A stretch of DNA of 64,000 nt, taken from Medicago truncatula (taxonomy: Eukaryota; Streptophyta; Magnoliopsida; Fabales; Fabaceae). The stretch is taken from contig NC_053045.1 of the NCBI RefSeq assembly GCF_003473485.1, forward strand, positions 38,786,494 through 38,850,493, written 5' to 3'. A program made the position numbers and the translations under genes. The notes under the pieces are model-generated. The model was not told where the DNA came from and did no database searches. It was given only the letters and a program-made list of their open reading frames with translations. This document shows positions 32,990-45,538 of the stretch, piece after piece; the first letter of the stretch is position 1; every line of letters begins with the position of its first letter.

Positions 32990-34870
32990 TTGATAATTGG
33001 ATCCGATAATTGTTGAGCTCCTTTTACGGTTAAAGAATTGCTCTTCTTCCATTTGTTTTTGCTCATTCCTGTCCAACGTAAGTTAACTCACACTGAAACG
33101 TTGAAAATACATCTGCGTGGTCCTAATTATGACAGTAGACTTGATCTTGAGCCACATAAAATAGATTTTGGATAGTGAAAGGAATGAATTTGATTTTCTT
33201 ATGGTATATACCCTTGGGTTATGAAATAACATGCTTACTTTGCTAACAAATCTCTTTGGTTTTCTTCAGACCGAGGATATCGCTCATCCACTTGGATTAA
33301 GAGTAGCTTTGGAGAAGCAAGCTAAATCAAATTCTTTTTATGTAACTCAGGTAAAATCACTAGTATTTCAATTTTTTTTAGGTCAGTGATCATATGCTTA
33401 AAGTACTGATAAAGTCTTTTGTGTATACTATATGGTTAATCATAAAGAAAACTATAAAATTGATTTATGTTTATCATGAGTTAGTGCCTTAATCAAACCT
33501 CAAGGAATTCACTTTTACCGACTAACTACTAACAAAAAAAAACTTTTTCATATATTCTTTTATATGTATGCATTTTATGATTAAAGTTTTTCTTAAGTAT
33601 AACCTTCAGGTTATGCTTCATTGCTTAATTTTTTTTTTTCATTCCTTGCAGATCGAAACAAAATGTTGCTTTGAATAATTTTAGGTAACGGTAAATAGAT
33701 TGGGGAAAAATAATATCTATAAGCATTGTAGCTTAATGTTTAAGAAGAGAAGAAGACTAATTTCTAAACAAGTAAAAGCCTTAGAAAAGGAGTTTTGAGT
33801 TAGGCAAAAAGTAAAAATAAAAATCTTCAAGCTAGCTTTGAAGTTTTAGTTTGTTTCAATATCATCTATTTCTCATCGTGAATTTATGGAAATGGCTGTA
33901 ATACTTGAGAATTAGTGATTATATTTTTGTTGATTTTGGTTAATTTTGATCAACAATGTTGTTTTAAGCGTCCTCTTTTGATTTTTTGCTGTTTCAGAGG
34001 AGTGAAGATCTCATATTTACTTCCTCTTTGACTTACTTTTGTTGCGGACAACATTAGGTTTGTTTTGCATAATAGCTTTCCTTTTTCATGTTTGTTTAAT
34101 GTATCAATCTAATTTAACTCCAGCGAATGACATAATTTTTGTCATTAGAATAAATTCATGTTAGCTTAACTTATTTTTCCATCTTACTCAAGTTTATTGG
34201 CACATCAAATATACGTTACTGTGCAACAATGATGGTTAAGTAAAGAGCTTTAGTTGAAACTGCCGATTTATACAAAGTCCTGCATAAAATCTCATCTCTT
34301 CTTTCTTTAAGCAGCATAGACTTTTTGGTGGATTTGTGTTTATTGAGGTTGTTGGTGGTGTTGAGGATGATTAAATAAAGTGTCAAGGATGATTTAAATA
34401 ATATGTAGTCCTCGGATATCTGAAGTTACATATTCAATTGATATGCCTGTTACTTAGAACTATGATGAACTTACTTCTATTATAGTGGTTTTTCTAAAAC
34501 TGTTCTAAAATTTTGAAGATAAACGTAAAGAGTGAGAGGTGATGAAATCTATCTATTTTAGCTAATTTATTTCTTGGCCATTTAGCTTTTTTTCTTTAGG
34601 TTTCTATTATACTTTATTGGCATGTGTTAGGCTTGAATTTGCAATATATTTTGAACTGATTTGTATTTGCAGTCTTCATTATCATACCTATCTTTCTAAT
34701 ATTATTTTATTCTTTGTTTTCTTAGATGGAAGGATTATGCAGGAGACAAAATAAGGCATGAAGGCCAAAACAAATATTAGGGAAACTAGTTTGGAGAGCT
34801 CTGAAGGATAAATTATTGGTGCTTTTTTGAAGATATCATGTAAATATGGTCTAAAACTATGTTGAATACT
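32990..34870 (+). other. Possible spliced transcript, probably non-coding or a decayed gene
   Basis: A series of good splice signals lies in order on the plus strand: a gtaagt donor at 33078, ttcttcag acceptor ending 33269, donor at 33351, ccttgcag acceptor ending 33651, donor at 33685, tgtttcag near 33998 and ttttcttag near 34726. The 81-nt segment 33270-33350 is open and protein-like (TEDIAHPLGLRVALEKQAKS), but the next segment closes the frame quickly. I do not recognise the protein. This is inference only; random A/T-rich DNA also yields such signals. Confidence 0.3.
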
Positions 34871-35381
34871 AGAAAAATAAAATTTCGTGTTTTTATTATC
34901 GTTTGTGGTTTACTTCCAAAACAGAATATTAAATTCAAAACAATTTCAGTTATAAAGTATATAATATTTTGCTTTTAATTTAATTGAAAAGTTGTACTCC
35001 CCGTGCGAAACACTAGGCATACAAATATTTTTCTAAAGACGAGACAAATCCTAGTTAAGCATTTGATAATCCACTAGCATAATGACAATCAATTCTTTTA
35101 TGCAGTTTTACATAGCGATCAACAAGAATTATGTAATTAACTGCATTGTTGAAAGAAACATTATGCATCATGCAAGTTGGAGATTCAACAACCAAACAAC
35201 ATACAAGTGTTAATGCAATTTTTCTTAGAAGCAAAATTAAATTTATTAAAATAAAACACAACACAAGTATAAACAATGCAATTTCTTATAGAAAAAAATA
35301 AGAATACAATTTCTTTTTTATTGTTTGACGAATACGTTTCCAATTCTAAAAAAATTCCATCAAATGCATGGTTTTTATATC

Positions 35382-35463
35382 GATGTTCTAACAAAGAAAG
35401 AAAGAGATAGGGCAAAATAATGGATGTTCTAACAAAGAAAGAAAGAGACAGGGTAAAACAATG
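35382..35463. repeat. Two-copy tandem repeat, 41-bp unit
   Basis: The unit gatgttctaacaaagaaaga... is repeated once, starting at 35382 and 35423, with three or four mismatches. It lies in non-coding DNA. Confidence 0.85.
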
Positions 35464-36121
35464 GAGCATTGTTGACTTTGATTTGGAATGAAAAGGCAAG
35501 CTGAGGATGGTCAGAGGAGACATCAGTATTATCTTTCCTTAAAAGATATCTTTTTATAGGAGAGTCTTACACATTTAAGACTTGATACCTATTAGGTACT
35601 CAATTGAAGATAATTTTTTCGAGGTTTTATAAGAATTGGAGTGGAACCTACACTTTTTTAATATTAAAAAATTGAAATGTAATGATATAAAGTTATTGAT
35701 AGTTGATTAGTGAGTCTCATTTAAGAAATTTATGTGAAATGTTGTACTTATTAGGTACTACTATTAAAAAATTATAAGTGAGTGATGTATACATATGTGG
35801 CCATTTAAGTACCAAAAAATGAATATCTCTATTGTGGATGCTCTAACATTGTGCGATCCTTTAATGTTGTTGTTGCGTGCTCAAGACTAAATTCAAACTA
35901 AAAACATTGATTAAGTAAGAAGAGAGTCGTGATATTTTATCTAAACGGTTATAAGTGAATATAATATTATAATCATATCATATTAAAAAAAATGGTAAAA
36001 TGTTGCTCCATACTTGGAAAGCCATTTTTTATGACATGAAAGGACGATTTTATTTTCAAGATAGCATATGGGATAGTAATGTATGGTTTAAACATGGATT
36101 CTTAAGAAATCTTTCTGTGAT
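35464..36121. other. Intergenic, A/T-rich, non-coding
   Basis: No recognisable gene or clear element. Confidence 0.5.
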
Positions 36122-36303
36122 GAGAAATGATATTTGTACAATCATTTTATGATAAATTTTTGACAACTTTCTCTTTCATACTCACATAACATTCTTATCC
36201 TCTCTCTCATTTTTCTCTCTATTATTTTTGACTAATAAAAAGAGAGAAAACTAAAATTGTCACCAAAGTTATCATTAAATGGATATCCAAATATCATTGC
36301 TCA
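36122..36303. mobile_element. MITE with GAAATGATATTTGTACAAT ends (copy 1)
   Basis: The left end gagaaatgatatttgtacaat pairs with the right end ggatatccaaatatcattgctc. Inside, gacaactttctctttcat pairs with gagagaaaactaaaattgtc. The total is ~180 bp. Similar elements lie at 59943-60123 and, as one arm, at 7097-7156. Confidence 0.65.
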
Positions 36304-36439
36304 TGTGTGATATGGTTCATGATATAGCCTACGATGATAAGGTACTCGACACTACAACCGGGTGAAAATAAATCTTGTACTTTTCTAAAAGATTATAAAA
36401 ATAATACTTGGATCAAGAAGTATCCGTAACATAATATAG

Positions 36440-36650
36440 TACTCTACTTGTCCTTATAAGCCTTCTGTTTTGTATGCTATTATTAACAAATTGTTATTTG
36501 TTTGTATGTGTATTAATTTTGACTTTTTATTTTTCAAGACAAGTTATTAGTTATTATTAATAAATGCATCTAGTAATTTGAAATGAGTTTATATTTAGGG
36601 ACAAATTTTTAGTCAAATGAGTGCTTATATACATGGACGACTGGAGTACT
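36440..36650. mobile_element. Stowaway-type MITE
   Basis: The left end tactctacttgtccttataag and the right end gcttatatacatggacgactggagta are inverted and bordered by TA. The body is ~210 bp and non-coding. Confidence 0.65.
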
Positions 36651-36654
36651 ACTA

Positions 36655-37215
36655 AATGCTCTAAGAGCACGTGTTAACATCCTTAAATAAAAATGAGAAA
36701 TGCTAGCAACGCTCTCTTTTAAACACTCTCTCTAGCACTCATTTTTTTATTAGGTGAAAACAATGTGGGATCTACACTTTGAAAATGGAACCCACATAAA
36801 GTGGTGGGACATACATTAATTTAATCCAATAAAAAAGTGAGTGCTAGAGATAGTGCTCAAAAGAGTGTTCATAACATTGTTCAATAAAAATAACGCGTGT
36901 TAACATTTCCGTTTCATATGCTCTTCAAAACTCCATTTTTCCTCTCTATTACTATAGTTTTAAAATGTTTTGAAGTGTATATTAAATAAGTGGTTTCATC
37001 AAATATCATACTCCCTCTATTCCATTTTAAATCACATCATTTGAAAATATGCATTATTCAAGTAACATTCTTTGAACATATTTTTCTATTAATTAATATA
37101 CAAATAAAAACGGTATCATATAAGATATTGTTGGATTTGACTCGATGAATATTTTTAAAATATCAAATTTTTATAATTTCTTTTAATATTTTATCAAAGA
37201 TATTTAAGATCAAGA
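36655..37215. repeat. Repeat block, copy 1 (interrupted by a MITE)
   Basis: The stretches 36655-36690 and 36892-37215 match 38104-38735 in order. Shared phrases include ctcttcaaaactccattttt, ctctattactatagttttaa, aataagtg-tttcatcaaatatcata and tcgatgaatatttttaaaata. A MITE (36685-36891) splits this copy near its left end. No coding potential. Confidence 0.8.
36685..36891. mobile_element. MITE with ~55-bp arms and 9-bp target-site duplication
   Basis: The left arm (agaaatgctagcaacgctctc, then ctctagcactcattttttta) is repeated inverted at the right (aaaaaagtgagtgctagagat, then gtgttcataacatt). The flanking aataaaaat is duplicated (ending at 36694 and 36891). A 9-bp duplication with long arms suggests a Mutator-type MITE. 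Confidence 0.75.
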
Positions 37216-38103
37216 GTGTTAGCTATCTTTTTTTTTTTTTTTGAAAGATGAGTGTTAGCTATCTAAATTGAAAAATTATCAAGAAAATGTATTTAGAATT
37301 TAGAATGAAAATAGTGAATATATGCAGGGAAACAAAATTATTTCCTTATAAATTTTTAAAATTGGTTCAAATAAATAACTTAATCAAATAATTATCTAAA
37401 ATTTTCTCTATCAAATTATTATCTAAAAAAAATAAAGGAATTATCTAATAAATTTAACAAAAGCTATGCTAAATTGAATATAGTTTAAACTGAAACTTAA
37501 TGAAGAACAAAACTGAAAACAAATAAATAGTTAGAATTGAGGACAAAACTCATGTAGATTTTCTTATGTGTTTTTCATATGATTTTTAACTAAAAATAAA
37601 TACATTTTGTGTAGCTATAACAAACTTTGATAAAATTATGAGGAGCGAATCATACAAAAAACACAAAATAATATGCACTAAGTTTTATTCTTAGAATTAA
37701 GAATTAAAATAAAAATAAAACTTAGATGCATTAAATTTATTCACTAATCAAGAAGAAGACTAGTGAAGAAGAAGGAAGAAGATGAATTAAAACAAAGCTA
37801 ATGTTAAAATGACATGTGTACTTACTTAACGTTTTTTTAATAAATCTAACGAAAGGGATTAAAATATATATCGGAGATGAACTTAAGGGAATGAAAGAAA
37901 TCAAAAATTAATTATGGGACCAAAATGATACCAAAAAAAATTGTTAAAGGATTAAAAGAGAAATTTAGTCGATTATTTAATATAGTGTCATGATACATAT
38001 TAAGAATTCCACAAATGAAGTATTTATTGTAGAAAATTAATTTTTAACTTTTTGAAAAATAAATTGACACAATTTCCAATATGTAATTTCTATTTTTAAT
38101 ATA
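37216..38103. other. Intergenic, A/T-rich, non-coding
   Basis: No recognisable feature beyond low-complexity A/T sequence. Confidence 0.5.
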
Positions 38104-38783
38104 CTAAAAAATGCTGTAAGAGCGAGCACCTATTAACATTCGTCAAACCAAAAAGAAACGTGTTCACATTTCTGTTTCATATACTCTTCAAAACTCCATT
38201 TTTCCTCTCTATTACTATAGTTTTAAAATGTTTTAAAATGTATATTAAATAAGTGATTTCATCAAATATCATACTTCCTCCGTTCCATTTTAAATGATAT
38301 AATTTGATACTACCTACGTTCTTAATTATAGGAGCCTTTTGCAAAAATTACGGAGATTAAGAAAGTTGATTTAGTATTAAATTTGTATATAATTACTATT
38401 GTTTTTACAATTTTATCCTTAAGAGAGAGAGAGTTAATTTATGTTTTCAACATAATATTTATTGTTAATTGAAAAAAAAGATGCAAAATAAATAAGGGTA
38501 CGTTAGTAAAGAAATAATTAATGTACTTGAAAATACCAAAGGAGTCTTATAAAAAGGGACAATTTTTTTTTCTCAAAAGGGTCTTATAATTAGGGACGGA
38601 TGTAGTAATATTTTTCTACTAATATACAAAGAAAAATGGCATCATATAAGATGTTGGATTTGTCTCGATGAATATTTTTAAAATATTAAATTTTTTCTAA
38701 TATATCATCAAAGATATTTAAGATCAAAATCATGTATCGACATATCTGTCAAGTCAACTGTATTGTAAAGGATGGAGGGAGTA
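38104..38783. repeat. Repeat block, copy 2 (with nested Stowaway MITEs)
   Basis: This is the second copy of the block at 36655-37215. Both copies carry the start of a Stowaway-type MITE (tact[c/t]cctc) at the same position, so that MITE was there before the duplication. Here the MITE runs 38272-38783, ending gatggagggagta, and holds another MITE (38308-38608). Confidence 0.75.
38308..38608. mobile_element. Stowaway-type MITE nested in another MITE
   Basis: The ends tactacctacgttcttaatta and taattagggacggatgtagta are inverted and bordered by TA. The element is absent from copy 1 of the surrounding repeat block, so its insertion is younger than the duplication. Confidence 0.8.
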
Positions 38784-38827
38784 TTATCTCGTTTATATTT
38801 CCAAAACTATGGTAATGAAAAGTATGT

Positions 38828-38903
38828 ACACCCTCCGATCACTATTATAAGCAAAAATTCATTTTTATTCATTTTTTAGGTTCATTCATTAAATGTTATA
38901 TGT

Positions 38904-38938
<35 letters not shown>

Positions 38939-38990
38939 CATACAACATTTAATAAATGAACCTAAAAAATATAAATTTTTGCTGATATTG
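38828..38990. mobile_element. Fold-back MITE with central TA run
   Basis: The arms share ttttttaggttcatt-attaaatgttgtatgt in inverse orientation, around a TA run at about 38912-38936. It is missing from the related segment at 30600-30910, so it inserted after that duplication. Confidence 0.7.
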
Positions 38991-39393
38991 ACTTACTCAT
39001 TTCACGAGGTCTTAATTTCAAACAATAGTGACTTTTGTCACACCCTGACTTTGTATTGATAACCAAGATTGGATAATGTCCATAGATAGACCGTGAAGAA
39101 GATAGCTTTAAAGCTTTTAACGTAAGACAGACAAAGAATATTTTGTTGTCCCCTTAAGATGCACATCCATTCTAACATTCGGAAGTACAGTATTATCTTA
39201 TTATGTACGTTTGCTTATCCTTCTTAAACATCATTCCTAATCTATTATTCTTGATCATACACCATTCAAGCTAACCAAAGAACAAAGCAAAAAACAACCA
39301 AATAAAGCTTCCTAACAAGTAAAACCTTTCATTAAACTTAAAGTTGTTTGTGTATTCCAAAAAGTTTTAAAGGAAACAAAATCCCAAGATGTT

Positions 39394-42300
39394 TCATTGA
39401 GGCACAGTAGCCGTTAAAGTTACGTGCCTAGGGTCGGTAAGAATTGATTTTATGTTCACAAAACCAGCTTCCCTCAGTGTTTCATCCATATCGGTCAAGT
39501 AGTACTCGTCAAGAAAGGGTTCTGTGCTCTTCATCAATGTAAACAGGACAGGAGACAACTCCTACAAGACATGAAGAAAACAAATGAACAAGTTTGATGA
39601 TGTTCCTACTAGACAACAATTTACCATAAACTACATGAAAGATCTTTAATCAGTTTTGGATCCGTAAAATCTCACTTCATTCTGATTGATTCAAAATAAA
39701 AAGAGTATGCAGTATTAAAAGTTATGTTACAGGCTAAGTGATTTTCAACGTGACAGCGACTATGCGTCTCTAGTAGCATATATGATTTAATGTATTGGTT
39801 CATATTATCGTTGAAATGTAGTTATGCAGATAAAAAAAGAGTCAAATGTAGTTAGCTCTTGAGCTAACTTATACATATTATGTTAATATTTACTGTTAAC
39901 CACAATATAAGGAAAAGCTATATAAACAAACTCAATGTATTGATTATAAAAATATGATCAAGAATAAAAGATGGAAAAATACCTGTAGGACCTTTGACTT
40001 TGGCTGCACAAGGCAATATTAATGATATTAGTGTTTGTTATAGGAGAATAAAAAGAAAGAAGAAGAAAATCTGATCATGATTTTATTTACCGAATTATCT
40101 GTCATAGCAAACGTGCCTCCAGGTCGAAGGAGACGGAATGCTTCCTTTACTACATTCACTATGGCTCTTGCAGGACATTCATGAAACTGCATAAATTGAC
40201 GAGTCAAGCAAATAAAATCTACTGAATATTTTGTTAAAAATATTGTTAGAGCAGTCAAATCTATGTATCAATTAATTCACATGGAAAAAACTTTCAAAAG
40301 ATGCCATCATTCAGCTGTTTAGGACTTGTGACTTGCAGTGCAGGAAAGATAGCACCTAGATTTCAATTGCAAGATTCCTTTCCTAGGAAGTAAAATACAC
40401 GTCTGCAAATTCCTTTGTTCTTTATAAAAAGGTTTTTCTAGTATATTGTCATATTGTGTTACGAGCTTGAAAATCCACAATTGATTTAATGCAAGAACAC
40501 TGAAGAATATTAGTCTCTAACCAGTGATTTTGAACATAAGAAAAAAGTGCATTGCAGCATTCTCTGAATTTAACGGAGGACCAAATAAGGGGAGAAGAAG
40601 GCATACCACATAAGAAATAGACACAAGATCAAATGATTTAGAAGGCAAGCCCGTGTCTTCCCCATTTGCATGTATCCATTTTATAGGATTTTTTCTAGGT
40701 GTTCCGCTCTTTTCCTTATGCTGGGCCACAGCTAGAAAATAGGGTGACATATCTAGCCCCTGGAACAAACATTTCAATCATAAACCATGTACATCCCATA
40801 CACAAGGCTTCTTTTACATAGTGTTGACAGAACAATTTCAATTGCATTCGTTAAAACTCACAATGACATTGGCCGTAGGGAACTTGTCCGCAAGAAATCT
40901 TGAGCTTACTCCCACAGAACATCCAATGTCTAGAATGTCACCAATCATAGATGTTTGTGAATGCTGTAGATGATGTTGTTCAATTGCATTAAGCCAATTG
41001 CCACGCATTATCTGCGTCGCTTCTTCTACTGATGAAGCGGTAGGAATCGCTCGTCTTACCATTGACTTAGTAGCAGCCTCGGCTTCTGCTGCTGCCTATC
41101 ATCATATAAAACAGATATTATGATATTTTCTTTGGAATTTCAGCAAAGAAGCCAATAAAGATCAGGATTTTCATCCACAGAGTAGTTTGTTAAAAAATGC
41201 ACCTATGATTCAAATGGTTGCTAAAGAACAAAAGAAACAAAAAACCACATATTACATTGGAAAATCTCATAATTTGTAAATGTGCTTAAACAGATAGTAA
41301 TGTACACATGATTAATGCCAAGCATAAAAGGTCCAGCAAAAACGTATTTTGACTGTTTGGTATCATCCATATCTTAGATGGATGCCAAGGCACATTTTTA
41401 CAACTATAATGTGTAACCTTTGACAAACACAAATCTTTAAAAGTAATAAATTGGAACTTGTGAAAGTTAGCAGTAACTTTGCATAATAAGTATATCAAAA
41501 CAAAACCAAAAAAGTGTTGAAGAACAACCGTTATGTAGCACCAACACTTTAGATTGATGGTGTGTCCACACGACACCGACACATGTGGTTACATAATATT
41601 CAATTACTTCAATTTCCTAAATAATTACGAGTGTGTGTCCGGTGTTTGTGTCAATAATTCATAGACAACACAACATATTCAACTACCAAACCAAAGAGGA
41701 AAATATCTATGGTAACTGGTTATCAAGAAAGGAGTGACCAAATGAAACCATTCATTGACATTGACAAAAAGTGAAGTAAAGTTAAGAATTAGCACTTACC
41801 AGCCATGTAAGATTCCCTTCATCATATGCATGAAATGGATTCAAATAATCTGTACAGTAAATGAAACAGTCCTTCCATCAATACACTTGAAACATGCAAG
41901 TGCAAAGAAAAGAGAAAGATTATATGTAGTAAATTAAAGAAGTAAGATGAAATTACAATCAGGGTAGACTAAAGATTGGTTTTGAATGCTATCCAACTCC
42001 TTATAAACTTGTGACTCCAAAATCTCTTTTGTCATTTCCCTCCAAGGTATGTTGTTTTTCTCAGCTGTACTGCATTTACAATCACATCCAAAACTATAGT
42101 TATGCAAAATTTGAAGCAAATTAAAGTGAGTAGAAGCAATGGTTAACCAACCTTATAAAAACTTGTCTAGCACCAAGCTTGAGGATAGAGTATAAAGGCT
42201 TGAAAGATATAAGAGCTCGAACCATGCGAGAGAGAGGAGTCTCTCCAGTCCATTTTGGTCTTACCAGCTTTCCTTCTTCATAGCTACTAGCTTGAAGGGA

Positions 42301-42429
42301 GGTTGTTGTGTCGGAAGCTGCCGCATGAACCACCACATGACGCCGTGTTGGTGCCTTTGTGGTTGTGGTGGTGATGCCGTGTGGAGAGATTAATGAAGAG
42401 AGGTTCTGAAGTTGTGAACAAAGAGCCAT
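39394..42429 (-). CDS. Chloroplast-targeted SAM-dependent methyltransferase, UbiE/MENG-like (8 exons, 370 aa)
   Basis: The minus-strand exons are 42429-42152, 42069-41957, 41849-41800, 41095-40862, 40759-40607, 40186-40091, 40003-39983 and 39561-39394. Phases fit throughout (371 codons with the stop). The first ~50 residues (MALCSQLQNLSSLIS..., Ser/Thr-rich, ending TRRHVVVHAAAS) look like a plastid transit peptide. The class I methyltransferase fold starts at DILDIGCSVGVSSRFLADKF (motif I). GLDMSPYFLAVAQ (motif II area), ANGEDTGLPSKSFDLVSISY and FRLLRPGGTFAMTDNS follow. The fold resembles quinone and small-molecule C-methyltransferases, but the substrate is unknown. An upstream in-frame ATG at 42477 exists; MALCS is the better transit-peptide start. 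Exon 7 is only 21 nt (PKSKVLQ). Confidence 0.87.
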
Positions 42430-42959
42430 TGTGTGAAAATGGTTCAAACAGTGGTAACCAAACGTAAACACATCCATCCTTGTGAGAGGATCTAATGGTT
42501 ATAAGTCATCGACACTAAATCTAACTTACCAATAATATACAACCATGTGGACCTTGAAATAAACTCTAAGATCTATCTACATCTCCCATGCTGTCTCTAA
42601 TGATTTTCCATTTTTAGTGTTAATTTGGGAAAAATACAAGAAAAAACATGCATGTGGCTCAAAATTTAATCATTTTTGTTTCGATTAAAGGACACAAATT
42701 ATAGAGGAATAAAAAGGTAAATAAAAGATCGTAAAATGAAAATAAATACTCTCAGCTCCTTGCATTTTAACCATAGGCACTATTTATATAAAAATAAATG
42801 TTAATATATAAAATGTAGTTTTTTTTTTTGTTACATATAAAATGTAGTTCGATTTGTCTAAGTAAATATATACAATTTAAGTAAAATAAAAGATGAAATT
42901 TGGGAAAAAAAAATCGTAAAAGAAAGCGTCATAATAAAGATGATTGATAACTTCTTAGT

Positions 42960-43675
42960 TGTCACGGTGTAATACTCCGTTATCCCAAAGCAATTAAATG
43001 TTAAATAATACATCAGAGTATATCCCAAACGGGCATGTCACACTACTTTTTAAATTTTCTTAAATAGAATATAAAACTATTTAATAAACCACAAACTTTA
43101 TTAGTTTCACCAAAACCTTGCAGCGGAATATTTTCATTAAAAACAACAACAACATCAATTGTTTAATTCTCCATAAAATCCTGGCATGAAAGCCTCATCA
43201 AAGTAATTAAAACAACAATAAGAGCTACATCAGCATGTTCCAAAAATTGATACATAGGAATGAAAATAAATAAGTAAATCCCATCCCGTACGTATCAGAG
43301 CCCTAGACACTTGAGCCACCACCTACTACTCAGGATCACCTGCAAGTTACCCATAGGAATGACAACATTGGTTTTTTTCTCCCAACACTTGTCTGTACGT
43401 AAAAGCAGTTCTGACTTCTCTTTTTCCTAACTCCCCAAATATTAACTCCCCTTTATTTCATTTACTCCCCCTTAATTCTATTAATTCCTAATTAACTCCC
43501 CAACCTCCAAAATAATATTAATTCTCACACTATTCTAATTATATTAAAATAAACTATATAATAAAATAATGCACACCACATAATCAACAAATATTATTTA
43601 AAATCATATAAAAGACTCTAAATAAATCAATAATAAATAAATTAACGACTAGGGCGTTACACACGGCCCAAAATT
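42960..43675. repeat. Unclassified dispersed repeat
   Basis: It begins gtcacggtgtaatactccg and ends near gactagggcgttacacacgg, so the tips are weakly inverse (GTAAYRC). It is non-coding. I could not assign it to a class from sequence alone. Confidence 0.35.
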
Positions 43676-44944
43676 CAAAATCGTGACCGGCGCACAAACT
43701 AGAACATCTTAGTCCGGCAAGCCTATTGACGACACTTGACAAACTATAATTTAAACAATTTTTAAATTGACCTTCACTTTAAAATAATATCCACTGAAAT
43801 TTCGACACAATATCCTCTGTATTTTCAATATTTTCCAAGGTATGAATCATGTCTATAAACTTGTATTATCAGTGAGAATCTCAAAGAGAAATAACTAGAT
43901 GTTTGCACAACTCAAAATAAAACATTCTAGACTTTTAAATAATTGCATATACATCAATTGACGCTAAAATATACGATGTCAACCAAGAGGGTCTACCAAA
44001 AGTGACAATGCGAAAACTTTGAATTTGCTATCAAGTTACTATACCATATAAGAGAATTGTTTCAAGTGGTTCATTGAAAGAGTACGGGCATTGCAGTTTG
44101 ATCTAACTCTGCTATTTTGCAGAGGTTTCGAGTTGGACACTTTAGATAAGGTAACAAAAGCGTAAGGGGGTATTAAACTATATTTTTGCAAGAAACAAGT
44201 TGAGTGATTATATAGTGATATAATTCTTAATGTGGTGTAGAAATTATATATGGACATTTGCGGCAACAAATATCAATATTACAAAGGGATGATTTTAGTA
44301 GACAAATTTTTGAGCACAATGGTAAAGAAATCTTTGATAAGATCCAATGAACAAGTTTTGATTCAAGAACTCAAAAGAGTGGGAAAATTTCACTAAAATA
44401 CACATAGTGTAATTTCCATCAATATTTTACTTGTTTATTCATAATTTTTGCCCCCATTATAAAAGACATAGGCTACAATGGAGGAAAGATTACGAGCATA
44501 GCATAGCATGAATGCATGATTAATGAATAACTCTGGCTACTAAACAAAGAAAAGGTTATAACTTAATTGGCTATTTAAAGTGGGCAACTAAGTCGATGTT
44601 TGAGATGGTTACACATTCATTTGCAGCTCACTAAACATTTTTATCTCACCATTGAAGTGTTAGTTCGGTCTCCATTATGCTTCTATATTGCGTCGCTTCT
44701 TCTCTTGCATAAACTATTGAAATCAAACCCATTTTCCACCACGAAAGAGGCCGAATTTGATCTTGAGTTTAAATGATGAAATGTAGAATTTTTTTTAAAC
44801 TTTCCAACGAATTAAAGATCACGTTAAACAGACATCCAGAGCTCAAGATCAAGATATAGCATAAACAAGACAGAGGTAACATCAAATTTCTACTTTAGAA
44901 GACGATGTTATTTACCGATGGTGTTTTAAACCATTTTCAGGTTT

Positions 44945-45119
44945 GACTTCAGAGTGATCACTAAGAGCATAAAATTGGTTCCTTTTTAGAGTGTCTTTGC
45001 GGATATTTATGACACTGTGTCATATATTTCATGACTTCAGAGTGATCACTAAGAGCATAAATATCGGTTCCTTTTTAGAGTGTCTTTGCGGATATTTATG
45101 ACACTGTGTCATATATTTC
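44945..45119. repeat. Tandem duplication, 88-bp unit
   Basis: The unit from gacttcagagtgatcactaa to gtcatatatttca is present twice (44945-45032, 45033-45119) with only a few differences. It is a recent local duplication in non-coding DNA. Confidence 0.9.
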
Positions 45120-45538
45120 ACTTTGTCCAACAAGTGGGGTGGTAAGAAAATTTAGAAAATATAGTTTAGTGATTTAAATAATTGGGAAGTTTAAAATAAT
45201 ATAATGTATTCAGTGGGACTCATTTATACCACACATATGGAAGGCATGGATGTGGGTGCTCTAAGAAGATCACACTTTCCCTCACACCTAAAGTAGCTTA
45301 GGTAAGAATTTGTTTAGATTGATGTAATAAGCTGGAATTATATAGAATTGAGTGGTATAGAGTGACATTCACAGTCAAAGTTTACAAAATGCGAGTGAAA
45401 TGGAGTTGGAGAAAATCATTGGAGCACTTATACATGAGTTTACATGGTACAAGAAATTACTATTATCATCACTCACTTCCTCATCACATTTAAACATGGT
45501 AAGGATATATAAAAATTCAAATTACTTGACAAAGGAAC

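Larger units (their letters stand above)
42430..45538. other. Intergenic between methyltransferase and bHLH genes
   Basis: The region is A/T-rich without an intact gene. It contains a degraded repeat (42960-43675) and an 88-bp tandem duplication (44945-45119). The open frame at 44039-44269 has no recognisable domain. Confidence 0.5.

Noticed and set aside
35000-35020. Possible Helitron 3' end (cgtgcgaaacactag)
   Set aside because: The hairpin is weak, the base after CTAG is G rather than T, and no matching TC-type 5' end was found upstream.
35382-35463. CRISPR-like direct repeats
   Set aside because: Only two tandem units without spacers, in plant nuclear DNA.
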